DNA of 43,243 nucleotides from Ignavibacteriales bacterium (GTDB lineage Bacteria; Bacteroidota; Ignavibacteria; T3Sed10-11), in the NCBI GenBank assembly GCA_003562775.1, contig PWTU01000267.1:1-43243 (forward strand), read 5' to 3'. Of the stretch, positions 22,567 through 33,640 are shown piece after piece. The notes under the pieces were generated by a model, which saw only the letters and a program-made list of their open reading frames with translations, was not told the origin of the DNA and made no database searches. The translations under genes and the position numbers were made by a program. Positions within the stretch are counted from its first letter, which is position 1, and every line of letters starts with the position of its first letter.

Positions 22567-25500
22567 TTACTTGCCGTGCATTTCCTGTAAACATTTTACC
22601 GTTACGCTTGACGCCGTTTCCTCACGTAAAATCTTTATCGCGCCGATGGTTGCCAGTGCACCGGAAAGTGTCGTGATGCACGGAATATTATACTGAATAG
22701 CAGCGCGTCGCATCGCCTTTTCGTCGAAGAACGACTCTTTACCGAGAGGAGTATTAATAAGGATATGAATTTTCCCGTTCTTGATGAGATCGACCACGTT
22801 CGGTCTGCCTTCGTTTACTTTATACACGAAATCAGCAGCGATATTATTACTGTTCAAATACGCCGCGGTTCCACGTGTAGCGATTATCGAAAAACCGAGT
22901 TCGGTGAATTGTCCGGCAATATCAAGAGCTTTCTCTTTGTCGCGATCGTTCACGCTTATAAACACCGTTCCTGCCGTGGGAAGTTGTAGTCCCGCCGCTT
23001 CCTGCGCTCTCAGAAATGCTTCGCCGAAGGTTGCACCGGTTCCCATAACTTCACCGGTCGATTTCATTTCAGGACCCAGTATGGTATCTACTCCCTGAAA
23101 TTTGTTGAACGGAAACACGGGTGATTTCACAAAGCAATTTTGCACCGTGAGGTCCTCTTTTAATCCAAGCGACGACAAAGTTTTGCCCGCCATTACCTGG
23201 GCTGCAATTTTTGCAAGCGGCACTCCGGTAGCTTTGCTCACGAACGGTACCGTACGCGAAGCGCGGGGATTGACTTCCAGTACGTATACAATTCCGTCTT
23301 TGACTGCAAATTGAATATTCATTAACCCGACCACGTGCAATTCCCGTGCTATGAGCCGGGTGATCCCGGTAATATCGTTATGTTGTTCCTCCGTTATCAT
23401 AATAGGGGGGAGGACGCAACTGCTGTCGCCCGAATGTATTCCCGCTTCTTCAATGTGCTGCATAATCCCGCCGATAATAACATCGTTGCCGTCGGCTACA
23501 ACATCAACATCGTATTCGAATGCATCCTCGAGATATTTATCGATAAGGATGGGATGTTTGGAAGACACATCGACGGCTTGTTCCATATATTGTTGAAGCG
23601 AAGAATCATCATAGACAATTTGCATTGCACGACCGCCCAGAACGTATGACGGCCGCACAAGCACGGGAAATCCGATTGAGGCGGCAATCTCACTTGCTTC
23701 ATCGAATGAGCGGGCTGTTCCGTAATCGGGGTGTTTTATATTGTGTTTGTGGAGAAACGCTCCAAACCGCTTTCTGTCTTCGGCAAGATCGATCGAATCG
23801 GGGGATGTTCCGATTATGGGTACGCCCGCTTCGTACAACTGACCTGCTAATTTCAACGGTGTCTGACCGCCGAATTGCACAATCACACCATCGGGTTTTT
23901 CAAGTTCAATGATGTTCATTACATTTTCATAAGTTAACGGTTCGAAATACAACCGGTCAGACGTGTCATAGTCCGTGGATACCGTTTCGGGATTGCAATT
24001 GACCATAATAGTTTCGTACCCGTCGGCTTTAAGTGCGAACGATGCATGGCAGCAGCAATAATCGAACTCAATGCCCTGTCCGATTCTGTTAGGACCACTG
24101 CCGAGAATCATAATTTTTTTCTTATTGCCGGGTATTACTTCATTCTCAGCGTCATACGTTGAGTAATAATACGGCGTGTATGATTCAAACTCTGCCGCGC
24201 ACGTATCGACGTGTTTGTATGTTGGCAGAATTGCATGATTTTTCCGCAATTGGCGGATTGTCTGCTCATCGGATTTAAGCAGATGTGCAAGCCGGGAGTC
24301 GGATATTCCCAATTCTTTTGCTTTTCGTATAACCGAAGATGGAATGTTATCAGCGATATATTGATCAAGCTCCTGCGAAAAGGTGAATAAATCATTCAAC
24401 TGACGCAGGAACCACCTATCGATTTTAGTGATATCATATACTTCTTCGATTGACATACCCTGTAACAGGGCATAGCGTAAATAAGCAAGACGATCGGGAC
24501 CGGGGTGGCGGAGTTCCAGTTGCAGCCGTTCGGGGATAACGGGGAATTGCGAAAGCGATTTTTCTATTTCAAGTGAGTGCAGCGCCTTCATAAATGCCTG
24601 TTTAAACGTGCTGCCGAGCGCCATCACTTCTCCGACAGATTTCATCTGGGTTCCAAGCGTTGTTTTTGCTTCGGGAAATTTTTCAAAATTCCATTTCGGG
24701 ATTTTGACGACAACGTAATCGATCGACGGTTCAAATGATGCGGGCGTTTTTAACGTGATGTCGTTTGGTATCTCATCGAGTGTGTAACCGACCGCAAGTT
24801 TGGCGGCAATTTTCGCAATCGGAAATCCGGTTGCCTTTGACGCCAGCGCGGAACTTCTACTCACCCGCGGATTCATTTCAATGACGACCAATCTACCGTT
24901 GTCGGGATTCACGGCAAATTGTATATTCGATCCACCTGTTTCGACTCCCACCTTGCGAATAATACGCTTTGCCGCATCGCGCATTAGATGGTACTCATAA
25001 TCGCTTAGTGTTTGCGCCGGGGCAACGGTAATGGAATCGCCGGTATGGACGCCCATCGGATCTAAATTTTCAATAGAACAAATCACGACAAAGTTATCGG
25101 CTTTGTCGCGCATTACTTCAAGTTCGTATTCCTTCCAACCGATAACCGATTCTTCGATCAATATTTCATTAATTGGAGAAAGAGACAAGCCCCGCTGAAT
25201 GATGTCATCATATTCCTCGGTATTATAAGCAATCCCGCTGCCGCTCCCCCCAAGTGTAAAAGAAGGACGGATAATTGCGGGCAATCCGATATATTCGAGC
25301 AATTTTGTTGCATCATTTTCATTTTTCGCGATGCCGGATCGCGGACTCTCTATACCTATTTCATCCATTGCCTTTTTAAATAATTGCCGATCTTCTGCAG
25401 TATTTACAGCTTCAATCTGAGCACCGATAAGTTTAACATTATGTTTACTCAGAATTCCGAGTTTATCGAGCTCAATAGCAAGGTTAAGAGCTGTCTGTCC

Positions 25501-25773
25501 GCCCACCGTGGGGAGCATAGCGTCGGGATGTTCACATTCTATTATCCGCTCAATATATTTTGGGAGCAGTGGTTCAATATACGTGCGATCGGCAATTTCA
25601 GGGTCGGTCATAATAGTTGCCGGATTCGAGTTCACAAGAATAACACGATACCCGTCACTTTTTAGAGCTTTACATGCCTGTGTGCCCGAATAATCGAACT
25701 CACATGCCTGTCCTATAACAATCGGACCGCTGCCGATAACAAGAATAGACCGGATATCGGTTCGTTTGCCCAC
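22567..25773 (-). CDS. carB: carbamoyl-phosphate synthase large subunit
   Basis: The 1068-residue protein is a full-length CarB with the two homologous ATP-grasp halves. The N-terminal half begins [20 protein letters not shown]; the second starts with [20 protein letters not shown] at about residue 555. The C-terminal domain ([19 protein letters not shown] onward) is the methylglyoxal-synthase-like allosteric domain. CarB makes carbamoyl phosphate from bicarbonate, ATP and ammonia delivered by CarA, feeding arginine and pyrimidine synthesis. It starts with a GTG whose first G is the last base of the carA TAG, a tight coupling. No arginine or pyrimidine operator was recognised in the operon's upstream region. 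Confidence 0.97.
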   Translation of the reverse strand: MGKRTDIRSILVIGSGPIVIGQACEFDYSGTQACKALKSDGYRVILVNSNPATIMTDPEIADRTYIEPLLPKYIERIIECEHPDAMLPTVGGQTALNLAIELDKLGILSKHNVKLIGAQIEAVNTAEDRQLFKKAMDEIGIESPRSGIAKNENDATKLLEYIGLPAIIRPSFTLGGSGSGIAYNTEEYDDIIQRGLSLSPINEILIEESVIGWKEYELEVMRDKADNFVVICSIENLDPMGVHTGDSITVAPAQTLSDYEYHLMRDAAKRIIRKVGVETGGSNIQFAVNPDNGRLVVIEMNPRVSRSSALASKATGFPIAKIAAKLAVGYTLDEIPNDITLKTPASFEPSIDYVVVKIPKWNFEKFPEAKTTLGTQMKSVGEVMALGSTFKQAFMKALHSLEIEKSLSQFPVIPERLQLELRHPGPDRLAYLRYALLQGMSIEEVYDITKIDRWFLRQLNDLFTFSQELDQYIADNIPSSVIRKAKELGISDSRLAHLLKSDEQTIRQLRKNHAILPTYKHVDTCAAEFESYTPYYYSTYDAENEVIPGNKKKIMILGSGPNRIGQGIEFDYCCCHASFALKADGYETIMVNCNPETVSTDYDTSDRLYFEPLTYENVMNIIELEKPDGVIVQFGGQTPLKLAGQLYEAGVPIIGTSPDSIDLAEDRKRFGAFLHKHNIKHPDYGTARSFDEASEIAASIGFPVLVRPSYVLGGRAMQIVYDDSSLQQYMEQAVDVSSKHPILIDKYLEDAFEYDVDVVADGNDVIIGGIMQHIEEAGIHSGDSSCVLPPIMITEEQHNDITGITRLIARELHVVGLMNIQFAVKDGIVYVLEVNPRASRTVPFVSKATGVPLAKIAAQVMAGKTLSSLGLKEDLTVQNCFVKSPVFPFNKFQGVDTILGPEMKSTGEVMGTGATFGEAFLRAQEAAGLQLPTAGTVFISVNDRDKEKALDIAGQFTELGFSIIATRGTAAYLNSNNIAADFVYKVNEGRPNVVDLIKNGKIHILINTPLGKESFFDEKAMRRAAIQYNIPCITTLSGALATIGAIKILREETASSVTVKCLQEMHGK

Positions 25774-26903
25774 TATGTTTTCGATTCCTCAATTAGTTTG
25801 TAAAAATCTTCGAATAAATATGCAGAGTCGTGCGGACCCGGCGCCGCTTCAGGGTGATACTGAACACAAAAAACGGGATGATTTTTGAGCCGGAATCCCT
25901 CGAGTGTTTGGTCGTTTAGATTAACATGAGTAAACTCTACATCGGTATCACTAAGTGATTCAAAATCAACGGAATAACCATGGTTATGTGAGGTAATTTC
26001 AACCTTCCCGGTAGTAAGATTTTTCACCGGTTGATTTCCTCCACGATGACCGAATTTCAACTTGTATGTTTTTCCACCGAGTGAGAGAGCAAGTATCTGA
26101 TGACCGAGACATATACCAAATATCGGGACTTTACAGATCAGTTTACGGGTATTCTCGATGGCATAACCGACAGCTGAGGGATCACCCGGTCCGTTTGAGA
26201 GAAATATTCCGTCGGGATTGAGTGCCAGAGCATCATCGGCGGGAGTATTCGCCGGAATTACGGTTACGTTAAATCCGGTGGCTGTTAAGGAATGGATGAT
26301 ATTTTGTTTCATCCCGAAATCGTACGCTACAACATGATAGGGAGCACGACTGGGAGCAGGGTCAGAGTGATAATTTGTTAATTCATGCCTACTGACTTTT
26401 TTTACAAGATCTATTCCATCTAAATATGGCGATTTTCTAACCATATCAACCAGTTCATTGTCGGATAATTTATCTGCATAATCTGTTTGATCCGTTGTCG
26501 CCTTTCTTGTGAAAATAATTCCTCGCATAGCACCTTTCGTCCGTATGTGGCGAACGAGCGCACGGGTATCGATTCCGGAGAGAGCCGGTATTCCATGATG
26601 CTTGAGATAATCGTTCAGGGATTGTTCGGAACGCCAGTTGCTCGGCAGTTCCGAAAAATCGCGAACGATAAAACCCTCAACGTACGGACGGTCCGCTTCG
26701 GAATCGGATGCGGTAATGCCGTAATTACCGATGTGTGGATATGTCATTACCACGATTTGTCCTGCATACGAGGGATCGGTAAGAATTTCCTGGTATCCGG
26801 TCATAGATGTGTTAAAAACAACTTCACCGGTGCAGTTGTTTTCTGCACCAAAGAGACTTCCTTCAAGTGTAAAACCATCCTCGAGCACTAAACGCGCAGT
26901 CAT
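25773..26903 (-). CDS. carA: carbamoyl-phosphate synthase small subunit
   Basis: The 376-residue protein has the CarA N-terminal domain ([17 protein letters not shown], then [19 protein letters not shown]) and a C-terminal class I glutamine amidotransferase domain with the nucleophile Cys in [16 protein letters not shown] and the His in [14 protein letters not shown]. It hydrolyses glutamine and passes ammonia to CarB. An ATG at 26918 is also in frame and would add five residues (MYGIT); I prefer 26903 ([10 protein letters not shown]) because that is where the family usually begins. Neither has a strong ribosome site. It is followed without a gap by carB. Confidence 0.95.
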   Translation of the reverse strand: MTARLVLEDGFTLEGSLFGAENNCTGEVVFNTSMTGYQEILTDPSYAGQIVVMTYPHIGNYGITASDSEADRPYVEGFIVRDFSELPSNWRSEQSLNDYLKHHGIPALSGIDTRALVRHIRTKGAMRGIIFTRKATTDQTDYADKLSDNELVDMVRKSPYLDGIDLVKKVSRHELTNYHSDPAPSRAPYHVVAYDFGMKQNIIHSLTATGFNVTVIPANTPADDALALNPDGIFLSNGPGDPSAVGYAIENTRKLICKVPIFGICLGHQILALSLGGKTYKLKFGHRGGNQPVKNLTTGKVEITSHNHGYSVDFESLSDTDVEFTHVNLNDQTLEGFRLKNHPVFCVQYHPEAAPGPHDSAYLFEDFYKLIEESKT

Positions 26904-27245
26904 AGTTATACCGTACATTAATATTTATAAATAGGGGATAATAAGGGAATGTTCTCGGCTGGTGTAATGCGATATGAAGATTCCCTTTCATCTGGGATTG
27001 TAATATATGGTAAATTGAGGTAATAATCCATAGTTTACCGGGAAGATTGAAAAATAAATGTGTAGCTCATCATTCCGATTTTATAGCTATTGTTGGTATT
27101 TAAAAAAAATAATAACTATATTTCGCTACAAAAGAGTTGCAATTTAATTCTATGCGATCGGAACTTGTTTTGAATTTCAACTCTGCTTGAAAAATGGGGT
27201 TTACTAAATATCTAACTTACCGACTATATGTGGGGAAATATAGCA
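26904..27245. other. divergent intergenic region, carA to lipoprotein
   Basis: No gene is supported in these 342 bases, which must hold the carAB promoter on the minus strand and the lipoprotein promoter on the plus strand. Two inverted repeats are visible: GGTAAA/TTTACC near 27009-27038, and GAGTTGCAATT (27134-27144) with AATTTCAACTC (27173-27183), 10 of 11 paired. Either might be an operator. No ARG box or PyrR-type leader was recognised. Confidence 0.4.
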
Positions 27246-28604
27246 ATGAAACCGCATACGATTTTATTCCTGATTATATTCCTATTCATCTTTTCGGCAT
27301 GTGAGGACACACCAGTTGATGCCGATGGATTGTACTTTGTGAAAGGAAAGGTGGTATATAAAAACGCCGGTGTTTCACAAGTACCCGTATCGTTATCCAA
27401 TGAAACGAGTAAATTTTTGACTACCACGGATGGAAATGGCTATTTCATATTGGAGGATGTCCCGGTTGGTACATATATACTTACCGTTCAGAAAGCAATC
27501 GATGATCAAAGTTTTGTGGAAAATAATATTGAAGTAACCGTGAGCGGAAATACCGAACTGGATGCACTGTTACTTCCGGATCCGGTTGTTTTGTACCACC
27601 CTGATATAGTAACAATAAGCGCAGTAGAGCTCAGATGGTCGTCTTCTATGGTACAAAATTTTATGGAGTATAAAATTTACCGTCACCATAGCAGCGCTCT
27701 TGACGAGACTACAGGTACGTTAATTCATATAGCAACTTCCCGCAACGATACAACATATACAGATACCGGTCTGGAAGAGTTTGGTGGTTTGGGAAGGAAC
27801 GCAACCTGGTATTATCGTATTTATATTATGAACCAATACGGTCGGTTGGGGGGAAGCAATATTTTGCAAATAACTACTCCGGAGTGGGAGAACGAAGATA
27901 ACTTCACGGTATCATATACATTGGAGCGGGATATTCAATTCACAAGTCAGCATGGAACCGTTGCAGGTATCGATCATGACGGTGAAAATTTCTGGGTTGT
28001 ATATCTGAATGAACAGGGTGGATACCATGATCCGAATAAAGTAACGATAGAAAAACAAAATTTCTATTCCGGAAAATCGCTGAAATTATTTGAATATGAA
28101 GAACAGTATGCTTTTCCATCCGGCTTAGCATATGACGGCTCGTCCTTGTGGCTTAATAATTACGGCAGCGGTCAGGATATCAGTACACTCCGAAAAATAA
28201 ATACCGATACCGGTGAAGTTGAACTCTCATATACATTACCGTACGGAATACAGGATATAGCATTTGATGGAAACACCCTCCTGCTAAGTTACTATTATGA
28301 TAGAGTAGAAAGATTCAATCAGGAGAACGGTGCGATATTGAATGAATATTTTAGTCCATTCGGTTCGGGAGCTAATTTTGGTATTACAAGTCGGAACAAA
28401 GAGATATGGGTAACCTCAAAATCAAGCAGATATATCGCTATATTGAATGATCAGGGAGAACATATCGGTGTTGCGTCAAACGATATACTTGAGGATTGGA
28501 ATGGCTATAGTTCTCGACTGCATCTCAGTTCGTTTGAAGATAAAATAATTTTAGTGAAAGAATCGCGGATTTATATTCTTCATGTTGATGAAGATTTGCA
28601 TTAA
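27246..28604 (+). CDS. lipoprotein with carboxypeptidase-regulatory-like and propeller regions
   Basis: The 452-residue product has a lipoprotein signal (IFLFIFSAC, Cys about residue 19). Next comes a beta-sandwich of the carboxypeptidase regulatory-like type (VKGKVVYKNAGVSQVPVSL, then TTTDGNGYFILEDVPVGTY), a fibronectin-type-III-like domain (VELRWSSSMVQNFMEYKIYR), and a C-terminal repetitive region with DGENFWVVYL, DGSSLWLNNY and DGNTLLLSYY that resembles blades of a beta-propeller. It is probably an outer surface binding protein; the ligand is unknown. The ATG at 27246 with GGGGA upstream is preferred to 27228. It is alone between carAB and lepA. Confidence 0.85.
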   Translation: MKPHTILFLIIFLFIFSACEDTPVDADGLYFVKGKVVYKNAGVSQVPVSLSNETSKFLTTTDGNGYFILEDVPVGTYILTVQKAIDDQSFVENNIEVTVSGNTELDALLLPDPVVLYHPDIVTISAVELRWSSSMVQNFMEYKIYRHHSSALDETTGTLIHIATSRNDTTYTDTGLEEFGGLGRNATWYYRIYIMNQYGRLGGSNILQITTPEWENEDNFTVSYTLERDIQFTSQHGTVAGIDHDGENFWVVYLNEQGGYHDPNKVTIEKQNFYSGKSLKLFEYEEQYAFPSGLAYDGSSLWLNNYGSGQDISTLRKINTDTGEVELSYTLPYGIQDIAFDGNTLLLSYYYDRVERFNQENGAILNEYFSPFGSGANFGITSRNKEIWVTSKSSRYIAILNDQGEHIGVASNDILEDWNGYSSRLHLSSFEDKIILVKESRIYILHVDEDLH

Positions 28605-28830
28605 CAAGGAAATGATATCGCCGAACAGCATGGCGGAAAGGAAATAAGGCAAAGACCCAACCATTTCCTAACCTGATAATAGCCGATTGTATTTTATTCC
28701 GGCATTGCGCTCTATCAATCGTTACTTTCTTGAAAATCACTCCTATTTGTAGTATATTTAATATTTACCGAATTTTACAATTGCCTGTCCGGGTGCGGAG
28801 GGCTTATTTTTTGACCGGTTATTTGGAGAG

Positions 28831-30624
28831 ATGAAGCATATTCGCAACTTTTGTATAATTGCACATATAGACCACGGGAAATCGACGCTTGCAGACCGCT
28901 TTCTCGAACGAACAGGCACGATTACCGAGCGTGAGATGATGGACCAAATCCTCGACGATAATCCGCTTGAGCGGGAGCGGGGAATTACAATAAAAATGCA
29001 CGCCATCAAGATGACGTATAAAGCCAGGGATGGAAACGAGTATACGCTCAACCTCATTGATACGCCCGGTCACGTCGATTTTACTTATGAAGTCTCCAGA
29101 TCGTTAAATGCGTGCGAAGGCGCATTACTGGTTGTCGATGCATCGCAGGGTGTTGAAGCGCAGACAATCAGCAACTTCTATCTTGCTCTTGAAGCTAATC
29201 TCGAAATTATACCCGTTATAAATAAAGTAGATTTGCCGAATGCTCAAATCGAGGCAGTGAGACATCAACTAAAAGAATTAATGGGATGTACCGACGATGA
29301 AATTCTTGAGGTAAGTGCAAAATCAAATATCGGGATCGAAGATTTGCTTGAACGAATTATCAAGCGGGTGCCGCCTCCACAGGGTGATACTGAAGCTCCC
29401 GCTCAGGCATTGATTTTCGACTCGGTGTTCGATACCTACCGCGGTGCAGTTTGTTATATCCGCGTTTTTGATGGAGTATTCAAAGAAAACGAAGAGATGC
29501 GATTATTCCATAACAACAAGAAATTCGAAGCGGAGGAGATCGGATTATTACAACGTACCAAAAAACGAACGGGGGTACTGAAAGCAGGCGACGTCGGCTA
29601 TATTATCCCGGGAATAAAAGACGTTCGTGAAACGAAAGTCGGTGACACGATTACGGTTCTAAGCAATGCGGCAAAACAACCGCTTCCAGGTTATAAGGAA
29701 GTAAAATCGATGGTCTTCAGCGGTGTGTATCCGGCAAACATGGAGGAATTCGAAGGTCTTCGCGACTCACTTGAAAAACTCCAGATGAACGATGCTGCGC
29801 TCCAGTATGAACCTGAAACATCGACGGCACTCGGCTTTGGCTTTCGCTGCGGATTTCTCGGACTTCTTCATATGGAGATTATACAGGAGCGGCTCGACCG
29901 TGAATACGATCAAACGATAATAACGACGGTGCCGAACGTCGAGTATAAAGTCTTTTTAACCAACGGCGAAGAGTTGTTAATCGACAACCCTGCGAGTATG
30001 CCGTCGGTAGGCACAATCGATCACATTGAGGAGCCGTTTATACGTGCAGAAATCATAACACCTTCGGAGTATGTCGGCAACTTGATGCAATTGTGTATGG
30101 AACGGCGCGGTGTGTATAAAAATACCACCTATCTCGATCCGCAGCGTGCGAATTTACATTTCGAGTTACCTTTAGCCGAGATCATATTCGATTTTTACGA
30201 CAAGCTCAAATCGGTTTCCCGCGGTTATGCATCATTCGATTACGATTATCTGGATTATCGTGAATCCGATCTTATAAAACTCGATATACTGCTGAACGGC
30301 GACCCGGTCGATGCGCTCTCTACAATTGTACACCGGGAGAAGGCGTATGTATGGGGGCGGAAGTTGAGCAGCAAATTGAAGCAATTAATACCGAAGCAGC
30401 AGTTCGAAGTAATAATTCAGGCGACAATCGGCAACAAGGTCATTGCACGGGAATCGGTCCGCGCATTGCGAAAAAACGTCACCGCGAAATGTTACGGAGG
30501 CGATATCACAAGAAAACGAAAATTACTTGAAAAACAGAAGGAAGGCAAGAAGCGAATGAAACAAGTCGGACGGATTGAGGTGCCGCAAGAGGCATTCCTT
30601 GCAGTGCTTTCTATGGAACAATAA
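28831..30624 (+). CDS. lepA: elongation factor 4 (LepA)
   Basis: The 597-residue protein is Lep[20 protein letters not shown] with the G1 motif, GITI for G2, [15 protein letters not shown] for G3, NKVDLPNA for G4, and the LepA-specific C-terminal domain ending [17 protein letters not shown]. LepA is a ribosomal GTPase with a role in translation initiation or ribosome biogenesis. GGAG lies very close to the ATG (two bases between), so initiation may be modest. Genes for two signal peptidases follow within 24 bases, the common lepA-lepB order, so this is likely the first gene of a four-gene operon. Confidence 0.97.
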   Translation: MKHIRNFCIIAHIDHGKSTLADRFLERTGTITEREMMDQILDDNPLERERGITIKMHAIKMTYKARDGNEYTLNLIDTPGHVDFTYEVSRSLNACEGALLVVDASQGVEAQTISNFYLALEANLEIIPVINKVDLPNAQIEAVRHQLKELMGCTDDEILEVSAKSNIGIEDLLERIIKRVPPPQGDTEAPAQALIFDSVFDTYRGAVCYIRVFDGVFKENEEMRLFHNNKKFEAEEIGLLQRTKKRTGVLKAGDVGYIIPGIKDVRETKVGDTITVLSNAAKQPLPGYKEVKSMVFSGVYPANMEEFEGLRDSLEKLQMNDAALQYEPETSTALGFGFRCGFLGLLHMEIIQERLDREYDQTIITTVPNVEYKVFLTNGEELLIDNPASMPSVGTIDHIEEPFIRAEIITPSEYVGNLMQLCMERRGVYKNTTYLDPQRANLHFELPLAEIIFDFYDKLKSVSRGYASFDYDYLDYRESDLIKLDILLNGDPVDALSTIVHREKAYVWGRKLSSKLKQLIPKQQFEVIIQATIGNKVIARESVRALRKNVTAKCYGGDITRKRKLLEKQKEGKKRMKQVGRIEVPQEAFLAVLSMEQ

Positions 30625-30648
30625 ACATATAGGAGAGGTCAAATCAAT

Positions 30649-31569
30649 ATGGCGCATAAGAAGAATCCCCGCGAACGGATGAAGAAAAAGAAGATGCAGG
30701 TAAAAAGAAATCCGAAAGATGCGGTTTTAAAATTCTTAAAAGAAGCGGGTATAATTTTCGGCATCTTTATCATATTAAATAGTTTTGTCTTTGCTTCCTT
30801 CGTTGTACCGACGGGTTCTATGGAAGATACCGTTCTTGCGGGCGATTTTCTTTTTGTCAACAAGTTTATTTACGGCGGTTCGACGCCCCGGCATATTTTT
30901 TATACGAATATAAGAATCCCGTTTTTCAGCGTACCCGGTTTTCGGGATGTAAGAAAAGGAGACGTAATTGTTTTTGAATTCCCCGGTTTACGGGATGAGG
31001 TGCAGCCGGAGGAATTTCATTATTATTTAAAACGTTGTGTAGCACTTTCGGGCGATACGGTAGAAATACGAGACCGGGTTTTATATGTAAACGGGGAACA
31101 AGCGCCGCGGCCTAAATATATGCGAACCGCTCCACGTGCGCCTATACCGCCGAATCAAACGGATACCCGCATTTTCCCCAAAGGAATGCCGTGGAATGAA
31201 GATAACTATGGACCATTGTACGTTCCCGGCAAAGGGGATACGTTATATTTTAACGAAGACAATTTTGAAGCGTGGCAGGTGTTTATACAGCGCGAGGGTG
31301 TCTCGGCGCGGATGCTTAATGACGGTACGATTATTATCGATGGGGAAGAAACGGATCATTATGTCGTCCGGCGAAATTATATGTTCGGACTCGGCGATAA
31401 TCGTAACAACAGTCTTGACAGCAGGTATTTCGGACTCATAGCAGAAGATTTGCTCATCGGCTCGCCGATGATTGTGTATCTGTCGTGGGATCCGCATATT
31501 CCATTCGTCAATCTTTTTGGGAAACTCGGATCTATCCGGTGGGATCGGTTCGGCCGGTTAATTAGATGA
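30649..31569 (+). CDS. lepB: signal peptidase I, first copy
   Basis: The 306-residue S26 peptidase removes signal peptides at the outer face of the inner membrane. A basic N-terminus precedes one membrane helix (IIFGIFIILNSFVFASFVV), then the catalytic Ser57 in PTGSMEDTVLAGD and Lys128 in YYLKRCVALSGDTVEI. The later motif reads GDNRNNSLDSR, with Asn where the family usually has Asp. About 75 residues between the Lys region and that motif form an insertion rich in Pro and Arg. AGGAGAGG lies nine bases upstream. A second signal peptidase gene follows after 16 bases. Confidence 0.94.
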   Translation: MAHKKNPRERMKKKKMQVKRNPKDAVLKFLKEAGIIFGIFIILNSFVFASFVVPTGSMEDTVLAGDFLFVNKFIYGGSTPRHIFYTNIRIPFFSVPGFRDVRKGDVIVFEFPGLRDEVQPEEFHYYLKRCVALSGDTVEIRDRVLYVNGEQAPRPKYMRTAPRAPIPPNQTDTRIFPKGMPWNEDNYGPLYVPGKGDTLYFNEDNFEAWQVFIQREGVSARMLNDGTIIIDGEETDHYVVRRNYMFGLGDNRNNSLDSRYFGLIAEDLLIGSPMIVYLSWDPHIPFVNLFGKLGSIRWDRFGRLIR

Positions 31570-31585
31570 TGGTAAGTGATCGTTT

Positions 31586-32464
31586 ATGACGGACAAGTCG
31601 CAAATACCGAAAAAGTCAATCATACGAGAGTACCTCGAAGTTATTCTCATCACGATATTGGTTGCGTTCGGTATAAAGATTTTTATAATGGATGCATATC
31701 GTATCCCGACCGGCTCGATGGAAAATACCTTGATTGCGGGTGATTATATTCTGGTAAATAAATTTATTTACGGGCCGAGTACACCACGAACGGTTCCGTT
31801 GACAGGAATAGAAATACCGCATATCCGGTTTCCCGGCTTTCGCAATCCGGATAGAGGCGATGTCATTGTTTTCAAGTTTCCCGGTGAACGTGATGAAGTT
31901 GAGCCGGCGGCCAATCTTAATTACATTAAACGGGTAATAGGTTTGCCCGGCGATACAATTAAGATTCGGAACAGAAATGTCTTCGTCAATGGAGCGGCAT
32001 TTCCGAAACTGACGACACAACGCAGCTCAAGCCGCTCGTTGAAACCGAGCGGTCGAAACGATCTGCGAATTTTCCCGAGCGGTACGCCGTTCAATGAGGA
32101 CAATTACGGGCCGATTTATGTGCCGAAAAAAGGCGATACGTTGACGATCGATATTGGAAACATAAAACAGTGGGAGGTATTTTTACGACGTGACGGTGCA
32201 GATGTTGAAATCTTGCCGGATCAAAGTATCGTTATTAACGGGGAATTATCTAATATATATGTAATCCAATCGAATTATTATTTCACACTCGGTGATAACC
32301 GGGACAATAGTCTCGACAGCCGTTTCTGGGGATTTGTTCCCGAGGAAAATATAATAGGTCGGGCATTGTTAATTTATTGGTCGTGGCATAAGGAGGGAAC
32401 GCCGAATTTTGCGGCACGTTTCAGAAATGTCAGAACCGACCGGATAGGAACACTGATTCGTTGA
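31586..32464 (+). CDS. lepB: signal peptidase I, second copy
   Basis: The 292-residue paralogue has the same plan: one membrane helix (VILITILVAFGIKIFIM), Ser44 in PTGSMENTLIAGD, Lys115 in NYIKRVIGLPGDTI, and the canonical GDNRDNSLDSR. It shares the medium-sized insertion between the Lys motif and the last box with the first copy. The tandem probably arose by duplication, and both look catalytically complete. Some bacteria use paired enzymes for different preprotein sets or for regulated processing; which applies here is unknown. Its stop overlaps the hemW start by one base (TGATG). Confidence 0.94.
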   Translation: MTDKSQIPKKSIIREYLEVILITILVAFGIKIFIMDAYRIPTGSMENTLIAGDYILVNKFIYGPSTPRTVPLTGIEIPHIRFPGFRNPDRGDVIVFKFPGERDEVEPAANLNYIKRVIGLPGDTIKIRNRNVFVNGAAFPKLTTQRSSSRSLKPSGRNDLRIFPSGTPFNEDNYGPIYVPKKGDTLTIDIGNIKQWEVFLRRDGADVEILPDQSIVINGELSNIYVIQSNYYFTLGDNRDNSLDSRFWGFVPEENIIGRALLIYWSWHKEGTPNFAARFRNVRTDRIGTLIR

Positions 32465-33591
32465 TGATGAAAGGATTATACTTACATATACCGTTTTGTG
32501 AACATAAGTGTATCTATTGCGATTTTTACTCAATAGAGCAGTCCGACAGTTTCGATCGTTTCGTACGGACAATTACGAGAGAAATTAATTTGACTTCAGG
32601 AAAAATCGAAGATGATCCGGTATTTACATCAATATTTTTCGGCGGCGGTACACCGTCATTGTTGTCTCCGGTACAGATACGGAAAATTATGGACGCATTA
32701 CATCGTAATTTTGTTGTAGCACCTGACGCCGAAGTTACCGTCGAAACCAATCCCGGCACCGTTGATGATGAAAAACTACGCGCATATAAAGCGATCGGAG
32801 TGAATAGATTGAGTATCGGCGTGCAATCCTTCTCAACGGGAGACCTGACATTTCTTACCCGTATACATTCGGTCGAAGACGCAGAACGGTGTTATTATAA
32901 TGCGCGCGAAGCGGCATATGATAATATTAATATCGACCTGATGTTTTCTCTCCCGACTCACACAAAAAATCGATGGATCAATAATCTCAATAGGATTATA
33001 GAGCTTGAACCGGACCACATCTCGGCGTATAGTCTTACATACGAAAAGGGAACACCGCTTTACCAGAAGTTAAAAAATAAAGAAGTGACGCCGTTAGAGG
33101 AAGATCTGGATGCCGAGCTTTACGGAATCACCCTCGATATGCTCGATAATGCCGGATACGAGCAATATGAGATTTCCAACTATGCGCGTTCGGGAAAACA
33201 ATGTTTGCATAATCGAACCTACTGGGAATCATGTGAATATCTTGGTTTCGGTCCATCGGCACATTCTTTTTATAAGGGAAGGCGATACTGGAATATTAAT
33301 AATCTGCAAAAATACAATCGCAAGGTCCGAGCCGGCCTGTTACCTGTGGCCGGAGAGGAAATGTTAACCGAACTGCAGCGTGCCGAAGAGGAAATCTTTC
33401 TCGGTTTGCGAAAAACGGGAATCGACCTGAAAAAAATGAAAAATTCTTATAATTTAGATATATTAAAAATAAAGACGAAAGAAATTTCATCGTTTTCTGA
33501 GCGGGGATTTGTCGTTATTGACAATGATTATCTGCGTCTTACCAAACAAGGGAAAGCGTATGCAGATATGATCGCATCGGAGTTAATGTGA
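32464..33591 (+). CDS. hemW: HemW-type radical SAM protein
   Basis: The 375-residue protein starts LYLHIPFCEHKCIYCDFYS, with the CxxxCxxC cluster motif of radical SAM enzymes, and contains FFGGGTPS, GVQSFS, ISNYARSGKQCLHN and GFGPSAHSF, all typical of HemW. HemW is a heme-binding protein proposed to act as a heme chaperone; it is often mislabelled as oxygen-independent coproporphyrinogen oxidase (HemN). I chose the ATG at 32464 in the TGATG junction rather than the TTG at 32461; a further ATG follows at 32467. It ends the lepA operon. Confidence 0.92.
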   Translation: MMKGLYLHIPFCEHKCIYCDFYSIEQSDSFDRFVRTITREINLTSGKIEDDPVFTSIFFGGGTPSLLSPVQIRKIMDALHRNFVVAPDAEVTVETNPGTVDDEKLRAYKAIGVNRLSIGVQSFSTGDLTFLTRIHSVEDAERCYYNAREAAYDNINIDLMFSLPTHTKNRWINNLNRIIELEPDHISAYSLTYEKGTPLYQKLKNKEVTPLEEDLDAELYGITLDMLDNAGYEQYEISNYARSGKQCLHNRTYWESCEYLGFGPSAHSFYKGRRYWNINNLQKYNRKVRAGLLPVAGEEMLTELQRAEEEIFLGLRKTGIDLKKMKNSYNLDILKIKTKEISSFSERGFVVIDNDYLRLTKQGKAYADMIASELM

Positions 33592-33640
33592 TTTTGAAAA
33601 CATAAATTAAACATTCTTATTCATTACTTATGTTGCTTGT

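Noticed and set aside
22475-22696. 73-residue plus-strand frame over the carB end
   Set aside because: It overlaps the conserved 3' end of carB on the other strand and starts in a repeat arm.
28605-28830. 226-base gap between the lipoprotein and lepA, searched for a tRNA or terminator
   Set aside because: Only a short CGCC/GGCG stem is present, without a T tract; no cloverleaf was found.
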